This document shows, piece by piece, positions 1-7,514 of a DNA stretch of 64,000 bases. Numbering within the stretch: position 1 is the stretch's first letter; the number at the start of each line of letters is the position of its first letter. The notes beneath the pieces are model-generated. The model did no database searches, was not told the DNA's origin, and saw only the letters and a list, made by a program, of their open reading frames with translations. The position numbers and the translations under genes are program-made. The stretch is from Aureimonas sp. SA4125 (GTDB lineage: Bacteria; Pseudomonadota; Alphaproteobacteria; Rhizobiales; Rhizobiaceae), in contig NZ_AP025032.1 in assembly GCF_019973775.1 (NCBI RefSeq), positions 2,356,001 to 2,420,000 of the forward strand, in the 5' to 3' direction.

Positions 1-435
1 TTGCGCGCCGAACTTACCCATCATCTGCTGGTACTGGATGTGGCGCCCACGCTGCCGCTCGTAGAGGCCGATCCGCGCATGTTGCATCATGTTCTTATCA
101 ACCTGCTCGGGAACGCTGCCAAGTTTGCCGCTCCCGGAACGTCGATCCGAATCCATGCACGACGCGCCCATGATGGGCTAACGCTAGCGGTGCTCGACGA
201 TGGACCGGGCTTGCCGCAAGGTCGTGAAACAACGCTGTTCGACCGTTTCACTCGCGTGGACGGAGACGACATGAGCGGTGGCACCGGCCTCGGCCTAGCA
301 ATCGTCAAGGGCTTTGCTGATGCGATGGGCTTAGGCGTCACAGCACGCAATCGTGATGAAGGAGGGGCGGTGTTCGAAGTTATTTGGCCCGAATCGAGCA
401 TTCGCCAATCGCTGCCCGAAGAGGGGCAGATGTGA
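1..435 (+). CDS. kdpD: Sensor histidine kinase, C-terminal part (KdpD-like), cut by window start
   Basis: This is the last 144 residues of a histidine kinase; the N-terminal part lies before the window, so the TTG at base 1 is not a real start. Only the ATPase (HATPase_c) domain is present. An N-box ([12 protein letters not shown], about residues 33-44), a G1 box (DDGPGLP) and a G2 box ([12 protein letters not shown]) are visible. The next gene is a KdpE-type OmpR-family regulator that overlaps this stop codon by four bases (GTGA), so the two form a coupled two-component pair. KdpD/KdpE controls the high-affinity potassium ATPase KdpFABC, whose genes usually lie next to it, here presumably upstream and out of view. 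The KdpD name is inferred from the partner and the tail sequence. The kinase assignment itself is firm. Confidence 0.75.
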   Translation: MRAELTHHLLVLDVAPTLPLVEADPRMLHHVLINLLGNAAKFAAPGTSIRIHARRAHDGLTLAVLDDGPGLPQGRETTLFDRFTRVDGDDMSGGTGLGLAIVKGFADAMGLGVTARNRDEGGAVFEVIWPESSIRQSLPEEGQM

Positions 436-1112
436 CCGGACAGATACTGATCGTTGACGATGAACCAGCCATTTGCCGATTGGTGAGGGGTGCTGTCGAA
501 CGCGCCGGTTACACTGTCAGCGAAGCAGCGACCGCCGCAGAAGCGCTAACGTTGGCGCGTCGCGAAGGCTGTGAACTCGTTCTTCTCGATCTTGGCCTTC
601 CCGATCGTGACGGCATTGAGCTCGTGCCGCTCATCAAGGCAATGCACCGGGCGGTCATCGTCCTGACTGCCCGCGACGCGACCGCAGAAAAGGTCTCAGC
701 GCTCGATCTCGGCGCGGACGATTATGTCGTCAAGCCGTTCGACACCGACGAATTGCTTGCACGAGTTAGGACGGCACTCAGGCACCGTTTGGCCTCGAAT
801 AACGGCAGCGGCGTCCTCGCTGTCGGTTCCATAATCATAGATTTGACCGCCCGGCGTGTGTCGCGCGACGGGGCGGAACTGAAATTGACGCGCAAGGAAT
901 ATGCCGTCCTCGCCGAACTCGCTCGGCATCCCGATCGCGTCCTGACGCACTCCCACTTGCTTCGAGCGGTATGGGGCGAAGCCCACACCCAAGATGTCGA
1001 ATATCTGCGTGTCACGATGCGAGGACTGCGGCTCAAGCTGGAGGAAGATGCCGCATCGCCGGTGCTCCTCAGAAACGAGCCGGGAGTTGGTTATCGCCTT
1101 ACGGTGACCTAG
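432..1112 (+). CDS. kdpE: KdpE-like response regulator (OmpR/PhoB family)
   Basis: A 226-residue DNA-binding response regulator. The receiver domain (about residues 4-115) shows the acidic pair D9-D10, the phospho-acceptor D53 in LLDLGLPD and the conserved K of VVKPF. The C-terminal half is a winged-helix domain with the LTRKEYAVL and [12 protein letters not shown] segments and the typical GVGYRL ending. The start chosen is the GTG at 432, which overlaps the kinase stop codon by four bases and gives a normal KdpE length. A TTG 48 bases further upstream would add 16 residues unlike any receiver N-terminus. It should activate kdpFABC when its partner kinase senses low potassium or osmotic stress. 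Exact target genes are not visible here. Confidence 0.85.
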   Translation: MTGQILIVDDEPAICRLVRGAVERAGYTVSEAATAAEALTLARREGCELVLLDLGLPDRDGIELVPLIKAMHRAVIVLTARDATAEKVSALDLGADDYVVKPFDTDELLARVRTALRHRLASNNGSGVLAVGSIIIDLTARRVSRDGAELKLTRKEYAVLAELARHPDRVLTHSHLLRAVWGEAHTQDVEYLRVTMRGLRLKLEEDAASPVLLRNEPGVGYRLTVT

Positions 1113-1317
1113 GCGTGGCAGCCGACCATATTGCACCGGGCGACGATCATAGTGCTACAGCGTATTCGTAGTGCTCATCTTCATCGGTCGTGGCCCGCCA
1201 GACCGCCGTTCTGCACTGTGGCGCGATATTCCGCGCAATGGCGACGCGAACGCCGCCGACAGACGCACGGTTGGCCAAGCGCCGATTGATAGTATTCCGG
1301 GAGGATCCCCGTTTCAG

Positions 1318-1809
1318 TCATGCGTCTTCAGCCACACGCGAAGGCGAGCTCGAGCATTGGCATAAGCGGACGAGGTATTGAACTGGATCATACGGCCCTT
1401 GGTCCATTTCGCGTACCAGGCGCTGCCATAGAGTTCCTCATCTGACCGGGCCGTGATCGTCGCGATCAATCCTGCTTTCGCATCCTCCAGCCGGGCGAGC
1501 AGTCGAAAACGCCTTCCTGCTCCGCCAGACAGCAGATAGGACGGGCGTGTCCAGTGCGCCTTGTGAGGTCAGGGGGTGGGGCCGCTCGGTCACCGCGACG
1601 ATCGATGGGAGCAGCGGTGAGGCCCGGTAGCTCTGCCCGCCAATCAGCGGTGTGATGCGAGAGCAGGGATAGCTGATGGAGAGCGGGGGGACGGTCCAGA
1701 TGGCCTCGCCTTTACCGTTGCGGCAACGGCATCGCCTTCTGCGATCTGCCTCGGCAAGCCGCCTCCCTCCACTCTTCCGCGAGGCGGGCGCCGGTCGTGG
1801 GCTAGTCAA
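1318..1809 (-). pseudogene. Decayed gene of unknown function with several frameshifts
   Basis: No single open frame covers this stretch, but reading the minus strand and changing frame gives a continuous protein-like sequence. One frame carries EAIWTVPPLSISYPC through AVTERPHPLTSQ. It then shifts to a second frame that runs about 82 residues without a stop (AHWTRPSYLLSGGAG, then DEELYGSAWYAKWTKG, ending in LRVWLKTHD and a TGA at 1318-1320). Further upstream, the fragments TTGARLAEEWREAA and AEGDAVAATVKARP lie in other frames. Balanced residue composition and a natural ending in the second frame argue for a real former gene. I do not recognise the family. Together with the small remnants that follow, it marks a decayed accessory strip. 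Confidence 0.5.
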
Positions 1810-1917
1810 CGCGTTACGGAAATGATTGGGTTGCGTAGCATTCAGATGGAGATCGGGTAGGCGTCAACGGCCAAGGTGAGCCGAATGGGCTATCGTCATC
1901 GTTATTCCGCCGCTGTC

Positions 1918-2211
1918 ATGCGCCGGGCTCTTGTTTCGACTTTTCTTGCGATGGCGGCGATAGGGTCCGCACCTGCCGCCGAGATGGCGAAGTCTGGGCC
2001 GATCCGGATGGTGGTGTCTCGGTATCCCGAACCGAAGCGTTTCGCTGGCATCACGCTCGAGAACCTGTCGGTCATCGTCTTTGCCAACGACTGCAATGCT
2101 TGCGCCGACAGGTTCCGGAAAGACGTGATCGTGGTCTGGTCCACCGCCGCCGGGAGCAAGTGGACGATCCTGCCGCCACGCCGCATTGGAGCAGCGGCAG
2201 AACCCCAGTAA
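1918..2211 (+). CDS. Hypothetical small secreted protein
   Basis: A 97-residue ORF. The ATG at 1918 begins a plausible Sec signal peptide: MRR followed by a hydrophobic run (ALVSTFLAMAAIGSA) and an APAA/E cleavage-like site near residue 21. An upstream start in the same frame at 1876 would bury that signal, so 1918 is preferred. The mature part contains a CNAC motif and no domain I recognise. It sits just downstream of the decayed minus-strand gene and has no obvious operon partner. Codon use is reasonable, but the ORF is short and in a degraded neighbourhood, so it could be spurious. Confidence 0.35.
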   Translation: MRRALVSTFLAMAAIGSAPAAEMAKSGPIRMVVSRYPEPKRFAGITLENLSVIVFANDCNACADRFRKDVIVVWSTAAGSKWTILPPRRIGAAAEPQ

Positions 2212-2395
2212 CGGGTGCGCCGGATCCAGCAGGGCCGGCCGAAATACAGACATGCGCGGAAACTGATAATAGAGACTTCCAAATCCAATTACATTTCAAG
2301 TCTTTAGTCTCGGCTGTACGATTTTCGCCTCAATCGGGTTGTCCTTGTCCGCAGCGGTTCCCGTTCGGCGCCTCACACGCAATCAGGGAACAGCA

Positions 2396-2605
2396 ATGGC
2401 TATCGTCATCTATGACGTCCGCGAGGGCTCGGTTCTGATCGAAGGATTAGAGGAGCATGAATTCGCCGCGATCGAAGAAGCCCGCCACGAAGCAGCGCGA
2501 ATGATGCTCTCGGAGACTGTCCACCGGAAATCACGGCCGGACATTCGACGCCGCCGTGATATTCAGGACTGCGCATCGGCCGCTCCCAACTTCTACACCG
2601 AATGA
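2396..2605 (+). CDS. DUF6894-like small protein, C-terminus possibly frameshifted
   Basis: A 69-residue ORF from the ATG at 2396. The first 45 residues (MAIVIYDVREG, then EEHEFAAIEEARHEAARMML) match the pattern of the small DUF6894 proteins common in Hyphomicrobiales: a short beta strand with a D-x-R/H-x-G turn, then a helix rich in E, A and R. The expected C-terminal strand pair is missing. Instead the frame runs into the arginine-rich, unlike-protein segment RKSRPDIRRRRDIQDC. A neighbouring frame reads GRTFDAAVIFRTAHRPL over the same bases, so a frameshift near 2520 is possible. Function of the family is unknown. A start at 2339 is open but adds unrelated sequence. Confidence 0.45.
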   Translation: MAIVIYDVREGSVLIEGLEEHEFAAIEEARHEAARMMLSETVHRKSRPDIRRRRDIQDCASAAPNFYTE

Positions 2606-2686
2606 GCCTGCCGGGGCCCCTTAAGAGTGCCTCACATCTCCTCCTTCGCAGGTGTATGCTCATTGCTTGCTACGAAGGAGCGGGAA

Positions 2687-2896
2687 ATGGCGACGAAGCT
2701 CATTGCGACTGTCGAACTTGCTGACAATGCGGGAAGGTTGCAATTCGCCAATAAGCTTCAGAATCTTAACCTGTCTAGGTTGAAGCGGCAGGGCGAAGCC
2801 GACGACGAGACGTCCTACTGGCGAATGAGGGACGGTCGGACGCTGACGACCGACGATGGATTTGACGCTTCAGGACGTGGACGGAAAAATCTATGA
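2687..2896 (+). CDS. Hypothetical small protein, probably frameshifted near its end
   Basis: A 69-residue ORF starting at an ATG preceded by GGAGCGGG, a good ribosome binding site about five bases upstream. The first 55 residues look like a folded small protein (MATKLIATVELADNAG, then YWRMRDGRTLTT). The last residues in this frame (GFDASGRGRKNL) do not. From 2856 the +1 frame reads MDLTLQDVDGKIYELTR with a TAA at 2907-2909, a much more natural ending. I infer a one-base indel near 2850. No family recognised. It is followed within five bases by another small ORF with similar damage. Confidence 0.45.
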   Translation: MATKLIATVELADNAGRLQFANKLQNLNLSRLKRQGEADDETSYWRMRDGRTLTTDDGFDASGRGRKNL

Positions 2897-2913
2897 GCTG
2901 ACAAGGTAAGCAG

Positions 2914-3075
2914 ATGACGATCGGCGAGAGGGATTTTACAGAATTGTGGCGCTGGTGCCCGCGCTCGATGACGAACAGCTTCGAAAACTTGCCGCGCGAA
3001 TATCAGACGAGGCGAGGATTCGGGGGCTGAAACCGCGGCTGAAAGTCGTCAGCGACAACGCGCACGCCAGTTAGC
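2914..3075 (+). pseudogene. Remnant of a small gene with two likely homopolymer frameshifts
   Basis: The open frame from ATG 2914 gives 53 residues, but only its two ends look protein-like. It begins MTIGERDF and ends ISDEARIRGLKPRLKVVSD. The middle reads WRWCPRSMTNS in this frame, while the neighbouring frame reads FYRIVALVPALDDEQLRKLAAR. Both ends join that middle frame if one T is added to the T run at 2934-2937 and one A removed from the A run at 2999-3001. The restored product would be a 53-residue helical protein of unknown function. Paired opposite indels in short homopolymers could also be natural drift after loss of function. Confidence 0.35.
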
Positions 3076-3444
3076 CCTTGGCGATGCGGCAGACAGGTGT
3101 TCGCGCGGCCTCCGCTGCAGCGGTATAACGTCCAGTCCTCATTGAAACGGACCTTTGCTGCCTTCAGGAAGTGCCTGGTCCCATGATCTCTTCCCAAATT
3201 GCCAGGACCGTAGCCGGACATCGCGGTGTAGCTTGTTTTGACAGGGCGCATGGAGATGAAGGGCCGGGACTGGCCTCGGCGCTGACGGCAGGCCTTCATG
3301 CGTGCCCTTCGGATCGCGCCGGTTGCCAGGGGATCGTGACGCCCCCTCCCCGAAGCGCCGTCGACGCCCTCCAGAGTGCCGGTGCCGACAGCAGGAATGC
3401 ATCCGGGAATCGCTCGGGCTGCTGTGAGGTCGCTCCGGGCGGCG
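3076..3444 (+). other. Stretch without a recognisable gene
   Basis: No convincing coding frame, RNA gene or repeat is visible here. Several overlapping frames are open on both strands, as expected for high-GC DNA, but none has a family signature. A short minus-strand frame (RYTAAAEAARTPVCRIAKG before a stop at about 3074) has natural composition and could be one more remnant of the decayed strip. Confidence 0.4.
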
Positions 3445-4611
3445 CTATTCCCCTTCCAGCGCCCTCCCCGCAAGCGTGAACGGGCTCGCCACCGCAGCGC
3501 CCGCGGCGTTGAACACGAAAGCCCCGACCTTTCCGACGCGACCGAGGGGGCTTCCCTCCTGCGTCGTCTCGCTGGCCTGCAACATCGCAAAGCGAACGAA
3601 GCGGTCGTGCCGCGCGGCATCGCTGGCCGCAACCGACGAGATGTCGACCACGCGCACGCCTTGTCGTCGCGCGATTACCTCAAGGGAGGGATCGCCAATG
3701 TCGGCGGCACCGACCCGAAGTCGACCGCCGGTCAGGCGGCGAGACGCATCGAGGGCCCTGTCGTCCTTCGACACGAGGATCGTCAACGGCGGATCGAGCG
3801 GTCCCACCACGGCAAGCTGGCTCCGAAAAACGTCGACGTCGATATCCGGTGCGGCCAAAGCGACCTCGAAGCGGGCGATCAGTTCGTCACGCCCTTCGAG
3901 ACGAAGCTGGCGCACGGTTTCCATGACGAGCCAGGCACCCATGCTGTGCCCGGCCAAGGCGATCGTGCCCTCCGTGCGGATGCCGCCCAGAATTTCCAGG
4001 ACATGCGCAAGGTCGTCCCGGGCGTAGGCAGCCGCGTCGCGATCGGCGACATAGCCCGTCACGGCCGCTTCGGAAGGCCAGGAGAACAGGATCGGAACTG
4101 TAACGCTCGGGGCATCCATGGAAAGCTGCGCGACGCGAAAGACCGCCTCGGTCAGCGTGTAGTTGTACCCATGGGCAAAGAGGCCCGCCGTGCCTTTCGT
4201 GCCGATACGCATGGCGATCGTCTGCTTGAACGCTGCCTCGTCGAGGGTCCGTCGCCCCGTCACGACGAAGCTCTTCGAAGCATCGCGCGCGGTTTCCCCG
4301 CTCCACTCGATGTTTCCAGGTTCGTGCCCCGGCGGGATGGAGATCGTCAGCTCCTCGTAGCGCAGCGATGCGCGCCCGCTGCCGTAGCCGACCTGCTGCA
4401 CACCGTCCGGGGCCCGATCCGTCGCGACGAGGACGATGACCGGTGTCGCGCCCGGGACCGCCCCGGCCGTCGGGGCAAGCTCGAGCGAACCGGGCCTCGA
4501 GGCGCAGCCTCCGATCACGACGCCGAGCAGCAGCAGGATCGACAGAACTCGTGGCCGCCGCGGAGGCCTTCGGCCATCGGGGATCGGTGAGACGGGCTGC
4601 GAAACGATCAT
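3445..4611 (-). CDS. DUF900-type alpha/beta hydrolase, predicted lipoprotein
   Basis: A 388-residue protein. The N-terminus has a basic stretch, a hydrophobic run (LSILLLLGVVIGG) and a lipobox ending at Cys36, so it should be a membrane-anchored lipoprotein. The body fits the DUF900 alpha/beta hydrolase family: an early VATDRAP segment, the oxyanion-type AHGYN turn (about 147-150), a SWPS motif, and the nucleophile elbow GHSMG with Ser223. A candidate acid lies in SKDDRALD, and a candidate His in ARHDRF. Its ATG overlaps the stop codon of the upstream TetR gene by four bases, so the two are co-transcribed. The substrate is unknown. Its placement beside an efflux operon suggests a link to envelope stress or detoxification, which is inference. 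Confidence 0.8.
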   Translation of the reverse strand: MIVSQPVSPIPDGRRPPRRPRVLSILLLLGVVIGGCASRPGSLELAPTAGAVPGATPVIVLVATDRAPDGVQQVGYGSGRASLRYEELTISIPPGHEPGNIEWSGETARDASKSFVVTGRRTLDEAAFKQTIAMRIGTKGTAGLFAHGYNYTLTEAVFRVAQLSMDAPSVTVPILFSWPSEAAVTGYVADRDAAAYARDDLAHVLEILGGIRTEGTIALAGHSMGAWLVMETVRQLRLEGRDELIARFEVALAAPDIDVDVFRSQLAVVGPLDPPLTILVSKDDRALDASRRLTGGRLRVGAADIGDPSLEVIARRQGVRVVDISSVAASDAARHDRFVRFAMLQASETTQEGSPLGRVGKVGAFVFNAAGAAVASPFTLAGRALEGE

Positions 4612-5255
4612 GGCTGCTTCTTCAATGCGAGGGTGGGGCGGAGGATGGCGAGGAGCCAGTCGATCCTTTCATGAATCTCGTCCTGGGTCGGAATGACTGT
4701 CAGTCCGAGGATGGCGGAAAAAAATCCAGGTCCCAGGAGGGTGCCGACCATCAAGTCGGCAAGCTCTTCCGACTGCCGACCTCCGGCCGGAGTCGCTCCA
4801 CCGATGCGACGGATCGTCTCCGCCAGCCTGGCCTGTCCCCGGACCACCGCCACCTCGAAAAATATCTTGGCAATTTCGGGCGCGGATTGGCTTTCGGTAA
4901 AAACCAGTCGCGTCAGCGCGACCTGCCGCGGACTGAGGATGAAGGCGGCCATCGATCGCAGGACGTCGCGAAGCAGGACTTCTCCGCACGCCTGCCCTAT
5001 GCGCGCCTCGTCGAGGCGGGGTGCTTGATCCAGGGAAGACGTGACGATCTGATGGAAGATCTGCTCCTTGCTGTGGAAGGTCTCGTAGACGGTTTTCTTC
5101 GACATTCCACAGGCTCGAACGACGTCGTCCATGCTGGCCGTCGAGTAGCCCTTGGACGTGAAAACTTCTTCCGCTGCAACGACAATTCGACCGCGACGCT
5201 CGTCCGCACTCATCAAAGGCGGGCGCCCGCGCCGTTTCGGCTCTGTCATTTCCAT
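4608..5255 (-). CDS. TetR/AcrR-family transcriptional repressor of the adjacent RND efflux operon
   Basis: A 215-residue TetR regulator. The N-terminal helix-turn-helix is clear (RIVVAAEEVFTSKGYSTA, then MDDVVRACGMSKKTVY and YETFHSKEQIF), followed by a ligand-binding region typical of drug-efflux repressors. An in-frame ATG at 5288 would give 226 residues. I prefer 5255 because a good minus-strand promoter (TTGAAA, 17 bp, TTATAT) would start transcription near 5290. It diverges from two adaptor genes and an RND pump, and a palindrome sits between them, so it most likely represses both its own gene and the pump. The downstream hydrolase overlaps it by four bases. Confidence 0.85.
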   Translation of the reverse strand: MEMTEPKRRGRPPLMSADERRGRIVVAAEEVFTSKGYSTASMDDVVRACGMSKKTVYETFHSKEQIFHQIVTSSLDQAPRLDEARIGQACGEVLLRDVLRSMAAFILSPRQVALTRLVFTESQSAPEIAKIFFEVAVVRGQARLAETIRRIGGATPAGGRQSEELADLMVGTLLGPGFFSAILGLTVIPTQDEIHERIDWLLAILRPTLALKKQP

Positions 5256-5269
5256 GCTGATCGGCTCGC

Positions 5270-5326
5270 TTGACAATAAGAAACGCATGAGTTTGATATA
5301 TAAATCAGAAACTGTTCAGTTTTCAA
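5270..5326. promoter_or_regulatory. Divergent overlapping promoters with a TetR-type palindromic operator
   Basis: The perfect inverted repeat AAACTG-TT-CAGTTT lies at 5309-5322. For the minus strand it falls between a -35 (TTGAAA, 5326-5321) and a -10 (TTATAT, 5303-5298) spaced 17 bp apart. For the plus strand a -35 TTGACA (5270-5275) and a -10-like TTGATA (5293-5298), also 17 bp apart, place the operator just downstream of the start point. Bound repressor would therefore block both directions. The elements are read from the sequence; binding by the TetR protein is inferred. Confidence 0.65.
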
Positions 5327-5361
5327 GTCGGCGCGCTCCGCCGGAATGGAGTGCCAGCGTC

Positions 5362-6450
5362 ATGCCACGCAGGTCGAAGACCATCGCCCTCAGCCTCCTC
5401 GCGCTGATCGTCGCCGGCTGCCAGGCCGAGGAACCGCCCCCCGCCCCGACGAAACGGCCCGTCAAGGCCATCGTGGTCGAACCGGTGGCATCCGCCGAAA
5501 GCGTGACCCTGACAGGCTTCATCGCCGCGCAGATCGAGGGAAACCTGTCCTTCCGCACGAGCGGACAGATCATCGAGCGGACGGTCGACATCGGCGATCG
5601 GGTCCGCAAGGGACAGGTGCTCGCCCGCATCGATCCCAAGGTGCAGCAGGCCGATGTCGAGGCCGCCCAGGCTGTCGCGTCGTCTGCCGCCGCCGATGTT
5701 GAGCAGGCTTCGGCAGCCTTCGCCCGCTCGCAGAGCCTATTGCAACGCGGGTTCACGACACGGCGGGACTTCGACGCGGCAGACCAGGCCCTGAAGGTGG
5801 CGCGGGCCAATGCCGCTTCCGCCCAGGCCAGTCTCGAGAGCGCGGAGGACTCGCTATCCTATGCGGCCCTCACGGCCGAGGCCGACGGCGTCGTGACCGC
5901 CCGGGAACTCGACGTCGGCGAAGTCGCACAGGCTGCCGCCACGGTGTTCACCATCGCACTCGACGGGCAACGCGATGCCGTTTTCGACATCTACGAAAGC
6001 CTCCTTCTCGGCGGCAGGGAACCGCCCGAGATCACCGTCGCGCTCGTTGCCGATCCATCCGTCAAGGTAAAGGGCCGCATCCGGCAGATATCGCCGACGG
6101 TCGACCAGACGAGCGGGACCGTCCGCGTCAAGATCGGGCTGGAAAGCACTCCGGACGCGATGACGCTGGGCGCGGCTGTCGTCGGAACAGCGGTTCTGCC
6201 CTCGATTGAAGTCGTGGTGATTCCCGCATCCGCGCTGACCTCGCTCGACGGCCGCGCCGCGGCCTGGGTGCTCGACCCCGTCAGTGGCGAGGTCGTCCCC
6301 CGCCCGATCGCGATCTCCTCCTACCAGGCGTCGACCGTGACGGTCCGCGACGGCTTGAAGGCGGGCGACCGGGTGGTGGTCGAGGGCACCAAGCTGCTGC
6401 GTCCCGGCGAGGCGGTCGTGATACCCAAGGAAGAGGCCGCATCCCGATGA
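5362..6450 (+). CDS. RND efflux periplasmic adaptor subunit 1 (lipoprotein)
   Basis: A 362-residue membrane-fusion protein. The ATG at 5362 gives a lipoprotein signal (basic MPRRSK, then a hydrophobic run and the lipobox IVAGC, Cys20), so the open frame upstream to 5152 is not used. After a proline-rich linker come a barrel-sandwich half (about 50-90, GQIIERTVDIGDRVRKGQ), an alanine-rich helical hairpin (about 95-165), the second sandwich half (DGVVTARELDVGEVAQ) and a beta-barrel/membrane-proximal domain. It anchors in the inner membrane and would bridge the RND pump to an outer-membrane channel. No outer-membrane factor gene is in view. The next gene, a second adaptor, overlaps its stop codon by four bases. 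Confidence 0.9.
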   Translation: MPRRSKTIALSLLALIVAGCQAEEPPPAPTKRPVKAIVVEPVASAESVTLTGFIAAQIEGNLSFRTSGQIIERTVDIGDRVRKGQVLARIDPKVQQADVEAAQAVASSAAADVEQASAAFARSQSLLQRGFTTRRDFDAADQALKVARANAASAQASLESAEDSLSYAALTAEADGVVTARELDVGEVAQAAATVFTIALDGQRDAVFDIYESLLLGGREPPEITVALVADPSVKVKGRIRQISPTVDQTSGTVRVKIGLESTPDAMTLGAAVVGTAVLPSIEVVVIPASALTSLDGRAAAWVLDPVSGEVVPRPIAISSYQASTVTVRDGLKAGDRVVVEGTKLLRPGEAVVIPKEEAASR

Positions 6451-7514
6451 GATTGCTGTATCCTCTTCCGCTCGTCCTCGTTCTGCTGGCGGGATGCCAA
6501 AGCGAGGAGCCAGCCCCGGCGCCGGTGGTTCGCCCCGTGAAGTCGGTTCTCGTCGAGCCTTTCGGACAGCAGCCCCTGACCTTTTCCGGATCGGTGGAGC
6601 CGCAGGTGAGCACCGATGTCAGCTTCCAGATTCTCGGTCGGATGGTCGACCGCCGGGTCAATGTCGGCGACATTGTCGCCGCCGGCGCCGTTCTTGCCAC
6701 GCTCGACGCCTCGGTCCAGGAACAGAACGTGCAGGCGGCGGAAGCCGCCCTGGCGAGCGCCGAAGCTTCCCTGTCGAATGCCACGGGCGTCGCGTCGCGA
6801 CAGCGTGCCCTCCAGGCTTCCAGGGTGGCGACGCAGGCCACCGTCGACGAGGCTGAACAGTCGCTGCAGTCGACGAGGTCAGCGGTCCTGCAGGCCCGGT
6901 CCGCGCTGGACAAGGCCCGCGAACAGCTCGGTTACGCCCGGCTGACCGCCGGCGCCCCCGGCATCGTTACCGCTGTCTCCGCCGAGGCCGGGCAGGTCGT
7001 CTCGCCCGGCCAGACCGTCGTGACGATCGCGCGCCCGGACCTTCGTGACGCCGTCGTCGACCTGCCTGACCGCCTGGCGGCCACGCTGAAACGCGGCGCG
7101 CCGCTGCGCGTCCAGCTGGAACTCGATCCCGACGTCACCGCCGAGGGCACCGTCCGCGAGATCGCACCGCTGGCCGATGCGGTCACCCGCGCCCGACGGG
7201 TGAAGATCGCGCTGATCGATCCGCCGGAAGGTTTCCGCCTCGGCTCCATCGTCAAGGTCGCCCTGACCGGCGGCGAGGCGAAGGCGCTGGCGCTGCCGGC
7301 CTCGGCCATCCTCCGGCGTGACGGCGAGAGCTTCGTCTGGGTGATCCTCGAGGGAAGCGACACGGTAACGCTGCGCCCCGTCGCGGTGCGCGAAGAGGCC
7401 GATGGTCGCCTGGCGGTCCTGGACGGCCTGAAGGCGGGCGAGCGGGTCGCCGCCGCCGGGGCCAACACGCTCACCGACGGCCAGCGCGTGAAGATCGAGG
7501 AGACAGCCCGATGA
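6447..7514 (+). CDS. RND efflux periplasmic adaptor subunit 2 (lipoprotein)
   Basis: A 355-residue second membrane-fusion protein. It has its own lipoprotein signal (PLVLVLLAGC, Cys17), a linker closely resembling that of adaptor 1 (CQSEEPAPAP against CQAEEPPPAP), and the same order of domains: sandwich half (GRMVDRRVNVGDIVAAG), alanine-rich hairpin, sandwich half (PGIVTAVSAEAGQVVSPGQ) and beta-barrel. The similar N-termini suggest the pair arose by duplication and then diverged. ATGA overlaps tie it to adaptor 1 upstream and the pump downstream. Two different adaptors with a single RND pump is the layout of Pseudomonas TriABC, where both adaptors are needed. That this pair also works as a hetero-assembly is inference. 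Confidence 0.9.
   Translation: MRLLYPLPLVLVLLAGCQSEEPAPAPVVRPVKSVLVEPFGQQPLTFSGSVEPQVSTDVSFQILGRMVDRRVNVGDIVAAGAVLATLDASVQEQNVQAAEAALASAEASLSNATGVASRQRALQASRVATQATVDEAEQSLQSTRSAVLQARSALDKAREQLGYARLTAGAPGIVTAVSAEAGQVVSPGQTVVTIARPDLRDAVVDLPDRLAATLKRGAPLRVQLELDPDVTAEGTVREIAPLADAVTRARRVKIALIDPPEGFRLGSIVKVALTGGEAKALALPASAILRRDGESFVWVILEGSDTVTLRPVAVREEADGRLAVLDGLKAGERVAAAGANTLTDGQRVKIEETAR

Noticed and set aside
2072..2299. Minus-strand ORFs opposite the small secreted-protein candidate
   Set aside because: Three overlapping frames with Arg/Cys-rich composition and no signal or motif; the plus frame has a plausible signal peptide.
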